Assembly: GCF_002285495.1 (NCBI RefSeq)
Contig: NZ_CP016786.1
Location: forward strand, 1,254,001-1,318,000
From: Clostridium isatidis
Lineage (GTDB): Bacteria; Bacillota; Clostridia; Clostridiales; Clostridiaceae
Direction of reading: 5' to 3'
Length of the DNA stretch: 64,000 nt
The translations under genes were made by a program, and so were the position numbers. The notes under the pieces were generated by a model that worked only from the letters and a program-made list of their open reading frames with translations, was not told the DNA's origin and did not search any database. Of this stretch, positions 53,912 to 63,845 are shown one piece after another (the first letter of the stretch is position 1; each line of letters starts with the position of its first letter).

Positions 53912-54637
53912 TTAAATATAATTTATTTTCTGCATTATAGCTCTTAGATTTCTAATAGCCCTGCTATGTAACTGACTAACTCTAGATTCTGATACTTCTA
54001 ATACTTCTCCAATTTCCTTAAGAGTTAGTTTTTCATGATAATATAAATTTAATACCAATTTATCTTTTTCTTTTAATTGATTTATTGCCTTCTCTAAAAT
54101 TTCTACCCTTTCCTTGTTTTCTAAGGACTCTTCTGGTGATATTGTATCTTTATCTTCTAATGTTTCCATTATTGTTAAATCATCATCATCAGAATAAATT
54201 ATAGCTTCTAAGGATGTCACTGACATATAGTTGATATAATTTTCAATATGTGAAACATCTTCAATAGTTAAATTCATATCACAAGCTATTTCCTCAAGAC
54301 TAGGTTCTCTCATCAAAGTATTTTGTAGTTTCTCTATAGCTTCGTTATATTTAACTAATTTATCCATTGCACCTTTAGAAATTGGTCTATTTTTTCTTAT
54401 TTCATCTATCATTGCTCCTTTTATTCTTAAAGTTGCATAAGATGAAAACTTCATACCTTTACTAGGATCATATCTATTAATTGCATCTAAAAGTCCAATA
54501 ATTCCATATCCAACTAAATCTTCATATTCTAAATATTTGGTTTTTCCAAAACTAACTCTTGAAGCTAAATATTTAACTAATGGTATATATTTTTCAACTA
54601 TCTGTTCTTTTTGAATTAATGGACTTTGAGCTTCCAT
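53912..54637 (-). CDS. fliA: Flagellar sigma factor sigma-28 (FliA/SigD)
   Basis: A 241-residue RNA polymerase sigma factor for late flagellar and chemotaxis genes. Region 2 is clear in LVGYGIIGLLDAINRYDPSKGMKFSSYATLRIKGAMIDEIRK (in part) and region 3 follows it. Region 4 contains LTLKEIGEVLEVSESRVSQLHSRAI. It is encoded in the same operon as the export gate, so it is made before its targets. No anti-sigma factor FlgM gene is in this window. Confidence 0.95.
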   Translation of the reverse strand: MEAQSPLIQKEQIVEKYIPLVKYLASRVSFGKTKYLEYEDLVGYGIIGLLDAINRYDPSKGMKFSSYATLRIKGAMIDEIRKNRPISKGAMDKLVKYNEAIEKLQNTLMREPSLEEIACDMNLTIEDVSHIENYINYMSVTSLEAIIYSDDDDLTIMETLEDKDTISPEESLENKERVEILEKAINQLKEKDKLVLNLYYHEKLTLKEIGEVLEVSESRVSQLHSRAIRNLRAIMQKINYI

Positions 54638-54650
54638 ATTTTTAACCTCC

Positions 54651-55280
54651 TTAAATAAGTTCCCTTTGTTTCCTCATAACCTTAAAAACAATTTTAATTA
54701 TTTCTTCCCTTGTTTTTTCACTTATATCAGAGAAATTAATGCCACAAATAAATTTATTATCATCTGTTCTTTCTACCCTAACTACTTTACCATTTACATT
54801 AATTATAGAATCTTCATATATTATTTTTGAAAAAATAACATCACCCTTTTCAAGTTTTTCTTCAACTTTCATTTTCATACCGCCACCACTTAAATCAAGC
54901 AGCAGCGCCTTTTTATATTTCTCCTCAATGTTATTTGAATGTAAATAATTAATTGCCTTAACAAAATTAACTCTAACATAATCTCTTCTTTGTATCTTCT
55001 TTATATCATAAGGAGAACTTAATCTATATAATGATAAATTTCTTTCTTTTATTCTTCCTAAAACCTTACTCTTAAATTGATAAACATTACCATTGTTATC
55101 ATAATAAATTTGCTCTATAATTGTACCTGTTGCCAAAGTTAAATATTCTCCATCAAATACTGGAATAGAAATTAATACTTCCTTTTCTTTTTCTCTAATA
55201 TCTTGAATTACAGATTTGTAATTTTTTTTGTCATAAAAGACCTCAAGTTTATTATTAATCTCTAATTTTAATTTTTCCAT
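54651..55280 (-). CDS. PilZ-domain flagellar brake protein (YcgR-like)
   Basis: A 209-residue two-domain protein. The N-terminal half is the YcgR_2-type region and the C-terminal half a PilZ domain with the c-di-GMP binding residues RRDYVRVNF (the RxxxR motif) and LDLSGGGMKM (the D/NxSxxG motif). When c-di-GMP rises, such proteins slow or stop the motor. The start at 55280 has TAGGGGGAG 4-8 nt upstream; the longer frame overlapping flhG is rejected. It lies between flhG and fliA. Confidence 0.9.
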   Translation of the reverse strand: MEKLKLEINNKLEVFYDKKNYKSVIQDIREKEKEVLISIPVFDGEYLTLATGTIIEQIYYDNNGNVYQFKSKVLGRIKERNLSLYRLSSPYDIKKIQRRDYVRVNFVKAINYLHSNNIEEKYKKALLLDLSGGGMKMKVEEKLEKGDVIFSKIIYEDSIINVNGKVVRVERTDDNKFICGINFSDISEKTREEIIKIVFKVMRKQRELI

Positions 55281-55290
55281 TCCACTCCCC

Positions 55291-56154
55291 CTAATTAAAA
55301 ATACTAAATAACTTTTTAAACAATCCTTTAGCGCCAACTCCCTTTATCTCGTTATCTTCTCCTAATAGTTTCTCACCTATACTCTTTATGCATCTAGCTG
55401 CATCACAATTAGGATTTGCTATTACAAATGGTTTTTGTTCTCTTACAGCCATTAATAATTTTCTATCTTCATATATATACCCCAAGTAGTTTACATTTAT
55501 TGATAAAAATCTATTTACGGCTGTTTTAAATTTTGTAAAAGTATTATCTGCCTCAGTCTTATTAATTATTCTATTAACAACTATATTGCCCTTATCTTTT
55601 ATCTTAAAATGATTAACTGCTTTTAATAAACTATATCCATCTGTTAGAGATGTTGGTTCAGGGGTTGTAACTAAAATAAATTCGTCAGAACATGCAATAA
55701 ATGCAAGAACACTTCTACTAATTCCAGCTCCTGTATCTATGAATATATAATCAAAGCCTTCAAGCATTTCTATTTTTCTTAAAAACATCTCCCTTTGATT
55801 TTGTTGCAAATCCTCAATGTTATTAAGTCCACTTCCTCCTGGTAAAAGCTTTACTCCTCCAGGCCCTTCAACAATAACCTCTTCTATTGAAAGAGTTCCA
55901 TTTATTAGATCTAACACATTATACTTAGGATAAATACCCATTAATACATCATCATTTCCCATACCAATATCTGCATCAAAAATAAGGACACTTTTTCCCA
56001 TTTGAGTTAAGGCTATTGACAAGTTCACAACAAAATTGCTTTTTCCTACTCCACCTTTTCCTGAAGTTACAGTAATTATTTTTGTTTTTCTTTTATTATT
56101 GACTAGGGGCTCTCCTTTTGCTAATTTTCTTAAACTTTCAGCTTGATCTAACAT
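55291..56154 (-). CDS. flhG: Flagellar number regulator FlhG (MinD-like ATPase)
   Basis: A 287-residue MinD/ParA-type ATPase controlling flagellar number and placement with FlhF. The N-terminal DQAESLRKL helix that stimulates FlhF is present, then the deviant Walker A TSGKGGVGKSN, Walker B FIDTGAGIS and a C-terminal amphipathic membrane-binding end (GLFKKLFSIFN). It overlaps the end of flhF by 7 bp, so the two are translationally coupled. Confidence 0.93.
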   Translation of the reverse strand: MLDQAESLRKLAKGEPLVNNKRKTKIITVTSGKGGVGKSNFVVNLSIALTQMGKSVLIFDADIGMGNDDVLMGIYPKYNVLDLINGTLSIEEVIVEGPGGVKLLPGGSGLNNIEDLQQNQREMFLRKIEMLEGFDYIFIDTGAGISRSVLAFIACSDEFILVTTPEPTSLTDGYSLLKAVNHFKIKDKGNIVVNRIINKTEADNTFTKFKTAVNRFLSINVNYLGYIYEDRKLLMAVREQKPFVIANPNCDAARCIKSIGEKLLGEDNEIKGVGAKGLFKKLFSIFN

Positions 56155-57302
56155 ATACTATCCTCCCCTAGTATTAACTTCTCTAGTTCATCAAAGGCTG
56201 GTGATTTTATATCATCTGGTACATTTTGCCCTGTTGTAATATAAGCAATAGTCTTTCCTGACTTTTTTGATATATTATAAATTGAACCATAGGCTGTGGT
56301 TTCATCTAATTTAGTTATTATTAGCTTTTCATAATTTAATTCTCTATATCCTGCTAAAATTATATCAATATCTCTATTTTTAGTAGTTCCACTTATCACA
56401 AGCATAATATTATCTGGGGTAATCTTATGAATAAAAGCTCTTAGTTCTGATATTTGCATAGTATTTTTACTGCTTCTTCCGGTTGTATCTATCAGTATAA
56501 TATCACAATCTTTTAATTCTTCTACTGCATTCTCCATTTCCTTTAATGTTATTACCACCTTAAAAGGAATATTCATTATTTCTGCATAAGTTCTTAACTG
56601 ATCTACAGCACCAATTCTATATGTATCAATTGTAATTAAACCAACCTTCTTTTTATCAATTAAAGCAAGTCTTCCTGCCAATTTTGCAATTGTTGTAGTT
56701 TTTCCAACTCCTGTTGGACCTACTAAGACCACCTTACCCTGTAAATTCTCATTAGATATTTTCACATTTTCTTTTATTAATTTTTTAAAATCTTCTTTAA
56801 AATCATCAAGATTATCATAATCCTTACTTAAAAGTTCTTCTACTAATTCATCTTCAACATCAATTTCTCTTAAGTAAGATAATATATCATCTTCCTCTTT
56901 TTCTTTCGCTGTATTTTTTATAACCTTGTTTAATAGTTCTTTTATTTCCTTTACTTCATCTTTAATATTATCATCTATAACAGCAGGAGTTACAGCTATT
57001 TCTTCCTTACTACCTTCTAGATTATTATTTAGTTCTTTGGTTTTATCCTTCATTAATTTCTTAATACTATTTATAGATTCATTTATATCTATTTCATCAT
57101 TTTTCTTTTGTTTCCAATTTGGATCAATTTTATTATTTTCTAAAGCAGCTGTAACCTCAATCATTTTTGGCTTAAAATATCCAAAAATACCTGGTTTCTT
57201 TACTTTTCTTTGACTAATAATAATTGCATCCTTACCCATTTCATAACGAATTCTCGTAAGAGCTTCATTCATATCCTTTACTAAGTATTTTTTTATTACC
57301 AT
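56148..57302 (-). CDS. flhF: Flagellar biosynthesis GTPase FlhF
   Basis: A 384-residue SRP-type GTPase. The basic B domain (1-about 150) is followed by N and G domains with GPTGVGKTTTIAKLA, DTYRIGAVDQLRTYAEIM, IDTTGRS and TKLDET. FlhF marks the site of flagellar assembly and works with FlhG. The start overlaps the flhA stop by one base (TAATG), and the gene overlaps flhG at its end. Motifs and length are normal. Confidence 0.95.
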   Translation of the reverse strand: MVIKKYLVKDMNEALTRIRYEMGKDAIIISQRKVKKPGIFGYFKPKMIEVTAALENNKIDPNWKQKKNDEIDINESINSIKKLMKDKTKELNNNLEGSKEEIAVTPAVIDDNIKDEVKEIKELLNKVIKNTAKEKEEDDILSYLREIDVEDELVEELLSKDYDNLDDFKEDFKKLIKENVKISNENLQGKVVLVGPTGVGKTTTIAKLAGRLALIDKKKVGLITIDTYRIGAVDQLRTYAEIMNIPFKVVITLKEMENAVEELKDCDIILIDTTGRSSKNTMQISELRAFIHKITPDNIMLVISGTTKNRDIDIILAGYRELNYEKLIITKLDETTAYGSIYNISKKSGKTIAYITTGQNVPDDIKSPAFDELEKLILGEDSIC

Positions 57303-59356
57303 TATAATGATACAACTCCTTCGGTTCTAATTTGTACATCATTTGGAATTTCATTTAAAGATACAACCATAATATGCGGATATACCATTTCAATAAGTTT
57401 TCTAAACACTGGCCTAATATTTGGTGAAACTAATATTACTGGCTGATTGTTGTAGAAATTAATTCGATCTATCACATCTCTAATAGATTGAAAAATTTTA
57501 GTAGTTGTATCTGGGTCTACAGCCGGGAATGAACCTTGCATTGATTTTTGAGTATTTGCTGCAATAATTTCTTCAATTTGCGGAGATAAAGTTGCTACTG
57601 TTACTGTTCTATTTTCATCTATTATTTGATTACAAATAACTCTTGCTAAAGCAAATCTAACATACTCAGTTAATAGTTCAATATCTTTAGTTAATCTTGA
57701 GTTATCTGCTAAGGATTCCATAATTGTAACCATATCTTTTATTGGCACTTTTTCTTTTAATAAATTTTGTAATACCTTTTGTAGTTCTCCTATAGTCATA
57801 AGATCTGGTATAAGCTCATCAACAACAGCGCTATATCTTTCTCTTGTATTATCAACTATTAATTGAACTTCTTGTCTACCTAATAATTCGTAAGAATGGG
57901 CTTTGATTGTTTCAGTTAAGTGAGTAACCATAACAGTTGTTGGATCAACTACTGTTAAACCTTGTATCTCTGCCTCTTCTCTTTTATCAATATTTATCCA
58001 AACGGCTGGTAAATTAAAGGTTGGTTCAATTGTCCTTATACCTTCTATTCTAGTATTATCTCCAGTAGGATCCATACATAAAAGCATATTTGGCATTAAT
58101 TCGGATGAAGCCACAATAGTTCCCCTTATTTTTATTACATATTCATTAGTTTTTAATTGAAGATTATCTCTAATTCTTATAGGTTGTACAATTATTCCCA
58201 TTTCTATTGCACATTGTCTTCTAACAGAAGCTATCCTTTGAAGAAGATCTCCTCCAGTAGCTTCATCTGCTAATGGGATTAAACCGTAACCAATTTCAAC
58301 TTCCATTGGCTCAACTGAAATTAAATTCATAACATTTTCAGGCTCTTTTCTTTCAAGTTCTGCGCTATCTTCCTCTACTTGAGCCATTGCCATTTCTTCC
58401 TGTGCTCTTTCCTCTTTAATTAAAATATATGATAAGTATCCAAAAGACATACCAGCTAAAACGAATGGAAGCTTAGGCATTGATGGTATTAATGCTAAGG
58501 AAATCATTACTGCAGAAACTATAGCCATAGCAATTGGAAAAGCTGTAAGCTGCTTAGTAAAGGTCTTACCAAAATTTTCAGAACTTCCAGCTCTTGTTAC
58601 TAAAATACCTGATGCAGTAGATATTAGTAAAGCAGGAAGTTGACTAACCAATCCATCCCCTACAGTAAGTTGTGTATAAAGAGATGCTGCTTCTTGAATT
58701 CCCTTACCACTCATTACACCTATAATTATTCCACCAATAATATTTATTAATGTAATTATAATCCCTGCTATTGCATCACCTTTAACAAATTTATTAGCAC
58801 CATCCATAGCTCCATAAAAATCTGCTTCTGCTTGAAGGTCTTCCCTTCTTTTTCTTGCAGTAGCATCATCAATTATGCCAGCATTTAAATCAGCATCTAT
58901 GCTCATTTGTTTACCAGGCATAGCATCTAGTGTAAATCTTGCAGAAACTTCAGCTACTCTACCAGCACCATTAGTTATTACCATCATATTTATGATTACA
59001 ATAATTATGAATATTATAATACCAACAACATAATTTCCACCTATTACAAAGTTCCCGAAAGCAGCAATTATATCGCCTGCATTCCCTTTGCTTAATATAA
59101 GTCTAGTAGATGAAATATTTAAACCTAATCTTAATAATGTAGTAATAAGTAATAATGTAGGAAATATAGAAAATTGTAGTACATTAGTTGTAAACATAGT
59201 CATTATTAATATACCAGCAGATATTGTTATATTAAATGCTAATAAAATATCTAAAATAATTGTAGGTAGAGGTATTATTATCATAAGTACAATACCTAAT
59301 ACACCAAATGCAACTAAAACATCTGTATTCTTTTTTATATCAAATTTCAACCTCAT
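57302..59356 (-). CDS. flhA: Flagellar export gate protein FlhA
   Basis: A 684-residue export gate protein. Eight N-terminal helices with the FHIPEP segment NGAGRVAEVSARFTLDAMPGKQMSIDADLNAG (in part) precede a cytoplasmic domain (about 340-684) that forms a nonameric ring binding substrates and chaperones. It is the core of the type III export apparatus, working with the FliR-FlhB fusion, FliP and FliQ next door. Length is normal. The start has AGGATGGG upstream. Confidence 0.96.
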   Translation of the reverse strand: MRLKFDIKKNTDVLVAFGVLGIVLMIIIPLPTIILDILLAFNITISAGILIMTMFTTNVLQFSIFPTLLLITTLLRLGLNISSTRLILSKGNAGDIIAAFGNFVIGGNYVVGIIIFIIIVIINMMVITNGAGRVAEVSARFTLDAMPGKQMSIDADLNAGIIDDATARKRREDLQAEADFYGAMDGANKFVKGDAIAGIIITLINIIGGIIIGVMSGKGIQEAASLYTQLTVGDGLVSQLPALLISTASGILVTRAGSSENFGKTFTKQLTAFPIAMAIVSAVMISLALIPSMPKLPFVLAGMSFGYLSYILIKEERAQEEMAMAQVEEDSAELERKEPENVMNLISVEPMEVEIGYGLIPLADEATGGDLLQRIASVRRQCAIEMGIIVQPIRIRDNLQLKTNEYVIKIRGTIVASSELMPNMLLCMDPTGDNTRIEGIRTIEPTFNLPAVWINIDKREEAEIQGLTVVDPTTVMVTHLTETIKAHSYELLGRQEVQLIVDNTRERYSAVVDELIPDLMTIGELQKVLQNLLKEKVPIKDMVTIMESLADNSRLTKDIELLTEYVRFALARVICNQIIDENRTVTVATLSPQIEEIIAANTQKSMQGSFPAVDPDTTTKIFQSIRDVIDRINFYNNQPVILVSPNIRPVFRKLIEMVYPHIMVVSLNEIPNDVQIRTEGVVSL

Positions 59357-59367
59357 CCCATCCTTCT

Positions 59368-61212
59368 TTATCCTTTAGCTCTTTTTTTCTTATCTAATTT
59401 ATATACCATAGCCAGTATTTCGGCAACTGCTTGATACATTTCTTGAGGTATAAATTTATCAATTTCTACCTGTTCATATATCATCCTTGCCAAAGGCTTA
59501 TTTTCAATAATTGGTACATCACTTTCTCTTGCTTTTTCTTTTATTTTTAATGCAAGTAAATCTGCTCCCTTTGCAACAACCTGTGGTGCTTCCATTTTAC
59601 CTTCTTCATATTTTATTGCCACTGCCAAATGTGTTGGGTTGGTTATAACAACAGTAGCATCCCCTACAGAATTTATCATTCTCCTTCTAGACATTTCCCT
59701 TTGCTTTTGTTTAATCTTTGATTTTATTTGAGGATCTCCTTCCATTTGTTTATATTCTTCTTTTACTTCTTCCTTTGACATCCTCATTTCTTTTCTATGC
59801 ATAAATACTTGTACTATATAATCTATAGCTGCTACAACTACTACAAAAATCGCAATTCTATAAAAAATACCCAATAATAATGATTTAACTTCTACTCCCA
59901 TTGTAGGAAGATATAAATTACCAATATTAAGTATTTTATAAAAATTATCTTTTACATAAGAATAGGCCATAAAAATAATTATGGAAATAGAAACAAGATT
60001 TTTAACTAACTCTATTGCTGATCTTTTAGAAAACATATTTTTAAATCCGCTTATAGGATTTAATTTATTTAAAGAAGGTTTAATAGCATCCTTTACTACT
60101 AAAAAACCTGTCTGCATTAAACTTGCAGCAACTCCGGCTATCATAATCGGAAGAATAATTGGCATCAAGGTTGTTGCCATTTTACTTAAAACAAATACAC
60201 TTAATCCTTGAAGCGTTCCATCTGTCAGCTGTATTGAAGCTGCTTGTGAAAGAAAGTAGATAATATTCTTTTTGAAAGCTTCAACAGTGCTGTTACTTAG
60301 CAGTATTATTACAAATATTGAAGCTACAAATGTAATGGCTAACCCCACATCTTTACTTCTAGCTACCTGACCTTTTTTTCTTGCATCACTTTTTCTTTTA
60401 GGCGTTGCCTCTTCTGTTTTTTCATCAGAGGCTATTAAAAAAACAAATGGAACAGCAGTAATAATCTTTCTAATTATTTCCGGTATATAACTTATATTAC
60501 TAATTATTATTTTTATAATTACTGGTAAAGATAAGCCTATTGCAATTATTCCTATAAGCATCTTGACAGGCATACCCAAAATCATTACATTTATTTGGGG
60601 AACTGCCCTTGAAATTAACCCCATACATAAATCTGTTAATATTATAATCAATACTATTGGTATTGCTATTTTCAATCCTATTATAAAATACTCCACTATT
60701 ATTTGAATCATAGCTAACATTGTTTCACCAAATATTATGCTCCTACCTAAAGGTAGTAGATTGAAACTTTCTAATAAAGACTTTATTAACAAATGATGAC
60801 CATCAACTATAAAAAAAATCATCAGTGCAATAGAATGGAGCAAATTACCACTTAAGGTTGTATTAACTTTACTATTTGGATCAATTATGTTAACCATACT
60901 CAATCCAATATGTAAATCTATTAAACTTCCTGCCATAATAATGATTTTAAAAGAAATATCAACAATTAATCCAAATATCAATCCAGTTAATATTTCTGAT
61001 ATGACATAAATAATTAAATAATAATTGCTTGTTACTTCATTCACACTAGTATAATCAATTCCTCCAAGCAATGAAAAAGAAAGGATTAATGAAACAAAAA
61101 CTTTTAGTTTATTTGGAGTTCCTGTGGGAAAAAAAACATTTGAGATTCCCAAAAAAGCTGCTATCCTTAAAAATACTAGAATAAGCGCCAAGAAGTAGGC
61201 TGTATCTATCAT
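59368..61212 (-). CDS. fliR/flhB: Fused FliR-FlhB flagellar export protein
   Basis: A 614-residue natural fusion. Residues 1-about 255 are FliR (six helices); from about 262 the FlhB part starts with SDEKTEEATPKRKSDARKKGQVARSKD. FlhB helices and the cytoplasmic switch domain follow. The autocleavage motif NPTH is at residues 525-528 (VVITNPTHLAVAIKY), so substrate-specificity switching should still work. The fusion joins two gate components that normally assemble as separate proteins. It is known in clostridia. It lies between fliQ and flhA. Confidence 0.96.
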   Translation of the reverse strand: MIDTAYFLALILVFLRIAAFLGISNVFFPTGTPNKLKVFVSLILSFSLLGGIDYTSVNEVTSNYYLIIYVISEILTGLIFGLIVDISFKIIIMAGSLIDLHIGLSMVNIIDPNSKVNTTLSGNLLHSIALMIFFIVDGHHLLIKSLLESFNLLPLGRSIIFGETMLAMIQIIVEYFIIGLKIAIPIVLIIILTDLCMGLISRAVPQINVMILGMPVKMLIGIIAIGLSLPVIIKIIISNISYIPEIIRKIITAVPFVFLIASDEKTEEATPKRKSDARKKGQVARSKDVGLAITFVASIFVIILLSNSTVEAFKKNIIYFLSQAASIQLTDGTLQGLSVFVLSKMATTLMPIILPIMIAGVAASLMQTGFLVVKDAIKPSLNKLNPISGFKNMFSKRSAIELVKNLVSISIIIFMAYSYVKDNFYKILNIGNLYLPTMGVEVKSLLLGIFYRIAIFVVVVAAIDYIVQVFMHRKEMRMSKEEVKEEYKQMEGDPQIKSKIKQKQREMSRRRMINSVGDATVVITNPTHLAVAIKYEEGKMEAPQVVAKGADLLALKIKEKARESDVPIIENKPLARMIYEQVEIDKFIPQEMYQAVAEILAMVYKLDKKKRAKG

Positions 61213-61226
61213 ACCTTCCTACCCCC

Positions 61227-61493
61227 CTAAGATATATTAATAATTATATCAAATATTCTCTTTGTAAAATCAATTATAGTTTGAGACATAAAACTCCCTA
61301 AAATTAATCCTGTTAGTGCAACCCCTATTAATTTAGGTACAAAGGTTAAAGTCTGTTCTTGAATTTGGGTTGTAGCCTGAAAAATACTTATTATTAAACC
61401 AATTAAGATAGAAACTACCAAAATTGGTCCGACTACTTTTAAAGCTGTAAATAAGGAATCTTTAACAATACCAGTAACTAAATTTTGACTCAT
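61227..61493 (-). CDS. fliQ: Flagellar export gate protein FliQ
   Basis: An 88-residue protein with two helices, normal FliQ length. The conserved start (VKDSLFTALKVVGPILVVSILIGLIISIFQATTQIQEQTL, in part) and the central loop between helices identify it. Four copies pack around FliP and FliR in the export gate. It is 8 bp downstream of fliP and 14 bp upstream of the fliR-flhB fusion. Confidence 0.95.
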   Translation of the reverse strand: MSQNLVTGIVKDSLFTALKVVGPILVVSILIGLIISIFQATTQIQEQTLTFVPKLIGVALTGLILGSFMSQTIIDFTKRIFDIIINIS

Positions 61494-61501
61494 TTTTCTG
61501 C

Positions 61502-62275
61502 TTATCCTCCAAAACTTGAAATTAAAGATTTAACTAATAAATTCCATCCATCCACCATTACAAACAATAATAATTTAAAAGGAAGAGCCACCATAACCGG
61601 TGGAATCATAAACATACCCATTGACATTAAAATACTTGAAACTACCATGTCAATTATCAAAAATGGTAGATAAATTAAAAATCCAATTTGAAAGGCAGTC
61701 TTTAATTCACTAATTGCAAAGGCTGGTACAACAAGCGTTAAAGGAATATTTTCCCTTGTAATTTCCTCTGAATTTAAATCTGATGTTTCAATAAATAATT
61801 CTAAATCTTTTTGTCTTGTTTCCTTTAACATAAATTCTCTTAAAGGTTTGCTAGCATTTTCAATAGCTTCTTCTTGACTTATTGTATTTTCCATAAAAGG
61901 TTTAAAAGAATTCTCGTTAATTTCATTATATACTGGTCTCATAATAAAGATAGTCAAAAATATTGCCAAACCAGTAAGAATTTGATTTGGAATTGATTGA
62001 GCAGCCCCTAATGCATTTTTCAAAAAAGAAAAAACTACTACTATTCTTGTAAATGATGTCATCATAATAATAATAGATGGCAATAAAGTTAATATAGTTA
62101 ATACAATTAATAATTTAATATTATCCACATAATTTTGAGGAGATGCTGCTTCATCACCAATCGAAATATTAAGATCAGGTATATTTATGGGTTCAGCCAT
62201 TACTGTTTTCTCAAAGATAAATGTTAAGGATATTATAAATATGACCATAAATATAATTCTTCTTCTTTTACTCAT
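61502..62275 (-). CDS. fliP: Flagellar export gate protein FliP
   Basis: A 257-residue protein with an N-terminal signal-like helix (about 7-27) and four further helices. The family motifs MMTSFTRIVVVFSFLKNALGAAQSIPNQIL (in part), FKTAFQIGFLIYLPFLIIDMVVSSILMSMGM and a DGWNLLV segment near the end are complete. Five copies form the gate ring. It sits 13 bp after fliO and 8 bp before fliQ. Confidence 0.95.
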   Translation of the reverse strand: MSKRRRIIFMVIFIISLTFIFEKTVMAEPINIPDLNISIGDEAASPQNYVDNIKLLIVLTILTLLPSIIIMMTSFTRIVVVFSFLKNALGAAQSIPNQILTGLAIFLTIFIMRPVYNEINENSFKPFMENTISQEEAIENASKPLREFMLKETRQKDLELFIETSDLNSEEITRENIPLTLVVPAFAISELKTAFQIGFLIYLPFLIIDMVVSSILMSMGMFMIPPVMVALPFKLLLFVMVDGWNLLVKSLISSFGG

Positions 62276-62288
62276 ATTAATCTTCCTT

Positions 62289-62663
62289 TTAGCTATTTTT
62301 ATTCTTAAGCTTTTTAAACTTTAAATTTAGTTTTTTTATAAACTCTTCATATTGTTGATTTACTTCTTCTTTTTGCTTTTCTTTATTTTTATCTATAACA
62401 GCAATTTCCTCTTCAGAAATTTCCTCTATTTTTTCTATCCCTTTACTAGAAGAACCAATTACATAACCTTTATTCCCAATTTTCAATAAAATTATGGAAT
62501 TATCCTTAGATATGTTTGTCCTTTCTAGAACTTTTATATATTTCCCTTGATTAATCTTATTTAATTTACTGTTACTAATTTTTATAAGTATAAACATCAA
62601 TCCAAAAACTACTATTAAAGCAAATAGTAATTTTATCATTAATACTGCTAATTCCATTAACAT
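62289..62663 (-). CDS. fliO: FliO/FliZ-like flagellar export accessory protein
   Basis: A 124-residue protein with one N-terminal helix (about 5-27), a small beta-rich cytoplasmic domain (VLERTNISKDNSIILLKIGNKGYVIGSS, in part) and a charged coiled tail. This is the FliO/FliZ pattern; FliO helps FliP assemble. Position between fliL and fliP supports the call, since the family is weakly conserved in sequence. Confidence 0.88.
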   Translation of the reverse strand: MLMELAVLMIKLLFALIVVFGLMFILIKISNSKLNKINQGKYIKVLERTNISKDNSIILLKIGNKGYVIGSSSKGIEKIEEISEEEIAVIDKNKEKQKEEVNQQYEEFIKKLNLKFKKLKNKNS

Positions 62664-62674
62664 TCTACCTTCTA

Positions 62675-63124
62675 TTATTGAACTATAATTTCGCTAATAT
62701 AAACATCAATAAGCCTTCCTGAAGTTAACTTAGCATTTATTCTTTCTAATAATGTACCTTTTAGTATAGCTTCATTTGCCGGCTCAAAATCCTTTGCCTT
62801 ACAAGATTTAAAATAAAAATTTGCTATATCCTTAATTGCAACTGCTTTTTCAGTTAATTCTGCAGCTAGATCTTTATTTAATGTATCGTAACTTATAGAT
62901 AAATTAAGCTTAACATATCTTCTTTCTTTTTCATCACTTAAATTAACAAAAATCTCGCCAACTTCATAATAAGCTTCTTTAATATATACTGGTTCATTTG
63001 CAGCACTTTTATTCATTGCAAAATATGTACCAGCAAAAACTCCTCCTCCAATTGCTGCTATTATTACAAAGATTATTAAAAATAATTTTCCCATACTCTT
63101 TTTATCTTCTTTATTCTTAGCCAT
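62675..63124 (-). CDS. fliL: Flagellar stator-associated protein FliL
   Basis: A 149-residue membrane protein: one helix (about 12-34) and an external domain ending in the family segment LTSGRLIDVYISEIIVQ. FliL supports stator function around MotAB. The start at 63124 has GGAGGG upstream within the end of motB; a GTG at 63133 lies too close to that site. It overlaps motB by 8 bp. Confidence 0.9.
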   Translation of the reverse strand: MAKNKEDKKSMGKLFLIIFVIIAAIGGGVFAGTYFAMNKSAANEPVYIKEAYYEVGEIFVNLSDEKERRYVKLNLSISYDTLNKDLAAELTEKAVAIKDIANFYFKSCKAKDFEPANEAILKGTLLERINAKLTSGRLIDVYISEIIVQ

Positions 63125-63845
63125 TATTTTCACCCTCCTGAGATGTTATTATCAAAATATTAACTCTTCTATTTTTAGCCATATTTTCATAAGTATCATT
63201 TGGCGCAACTGGGTGATATTCACCGTATCCAGAAGCACTGAACCTAGTTGGATCAAGCCCTCTTGCTTCAACAAAATATCTTACAACATTTACTGCTCTA
63301 TCTGCAGACAATTCCCAGTTAGAAGGAAAGTCATATGTGTTTATTGGAATATTATCTGTATGCCCCTCTACTAAAATATCATTATCCAAATTACTTAATA
63401 AATCACTTACCTTATTCAAAATCATCTTACTATCTTCTCTTAGCTGGGAGCTAGCAGATTCAAATAATATATTATCCTTTAATTGTACAAGAACTCCTCT
63501 CTCATTATCTTCAATAGTAACAATATCTTTAAGTTCCTGGTTATTGCTTAGAAAATCTTTTGCTTCTTTATATGTCTGTTCTTTCTTTGTTAAGACACCT
63601 TCACCCTCTATGTCTGATTCTCCACCTATTAATGGAACTTCTCCATCATATAAATCAAATTGAAGTATAGAGCTCCCACCACCATTTAAAGCTTCTAAAA
63701 CTACTTTACTAGCACTTTCATTATTTTGGGAAGTTATTACAAATAGTAAGACAAAAAATGTCATAAGTAATGTAACTGTATCAGAATAAGTAGACATCCA
63801 CTCATTTCCACTAAGTCCTTCACTTTTCTTTTTTTCTCTTGCCAT
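63117..63845 (-). CDS. motB: Flagellar motor stator protein MotB
   Basis: A 242-residue stator protein. The single helix carries the essential proton- or ion-binding Asp at D22 (STYSDTVTLLMTFFVLLF). A plug region and an OmpA-like peptidoglycan-binding domain follow (ILVEGHTDNIPI, NWELSADRAVNVVRYFVE). With MotA it drives rotation. It overlaps motA by one base at its start and fliL at its end. Ion choice (H+ versus Na+) is not determined. Confidence 0.95.
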   Translation of the reverse strand: MAREKKKSEGLSGNEWMSTYSDTVTLLMTFFVLLFVITSQNNESASKVVLEALNGGGSSILQFDLYDGEVPLIGGESDIEGEGVLTKKEQTYKEAKDFLSNNQELKDIVTIEDNERGVLVQLKDNILFESASSQLREDSKMILNKVSDLLSNLDNDILVEGHTDNIPINTYDFPSNWELSADRAVNVVRYFVEARGLDPTRFSASGYGEYHPVAPNDTYENMAKNRRVNILIITSQEGENNG

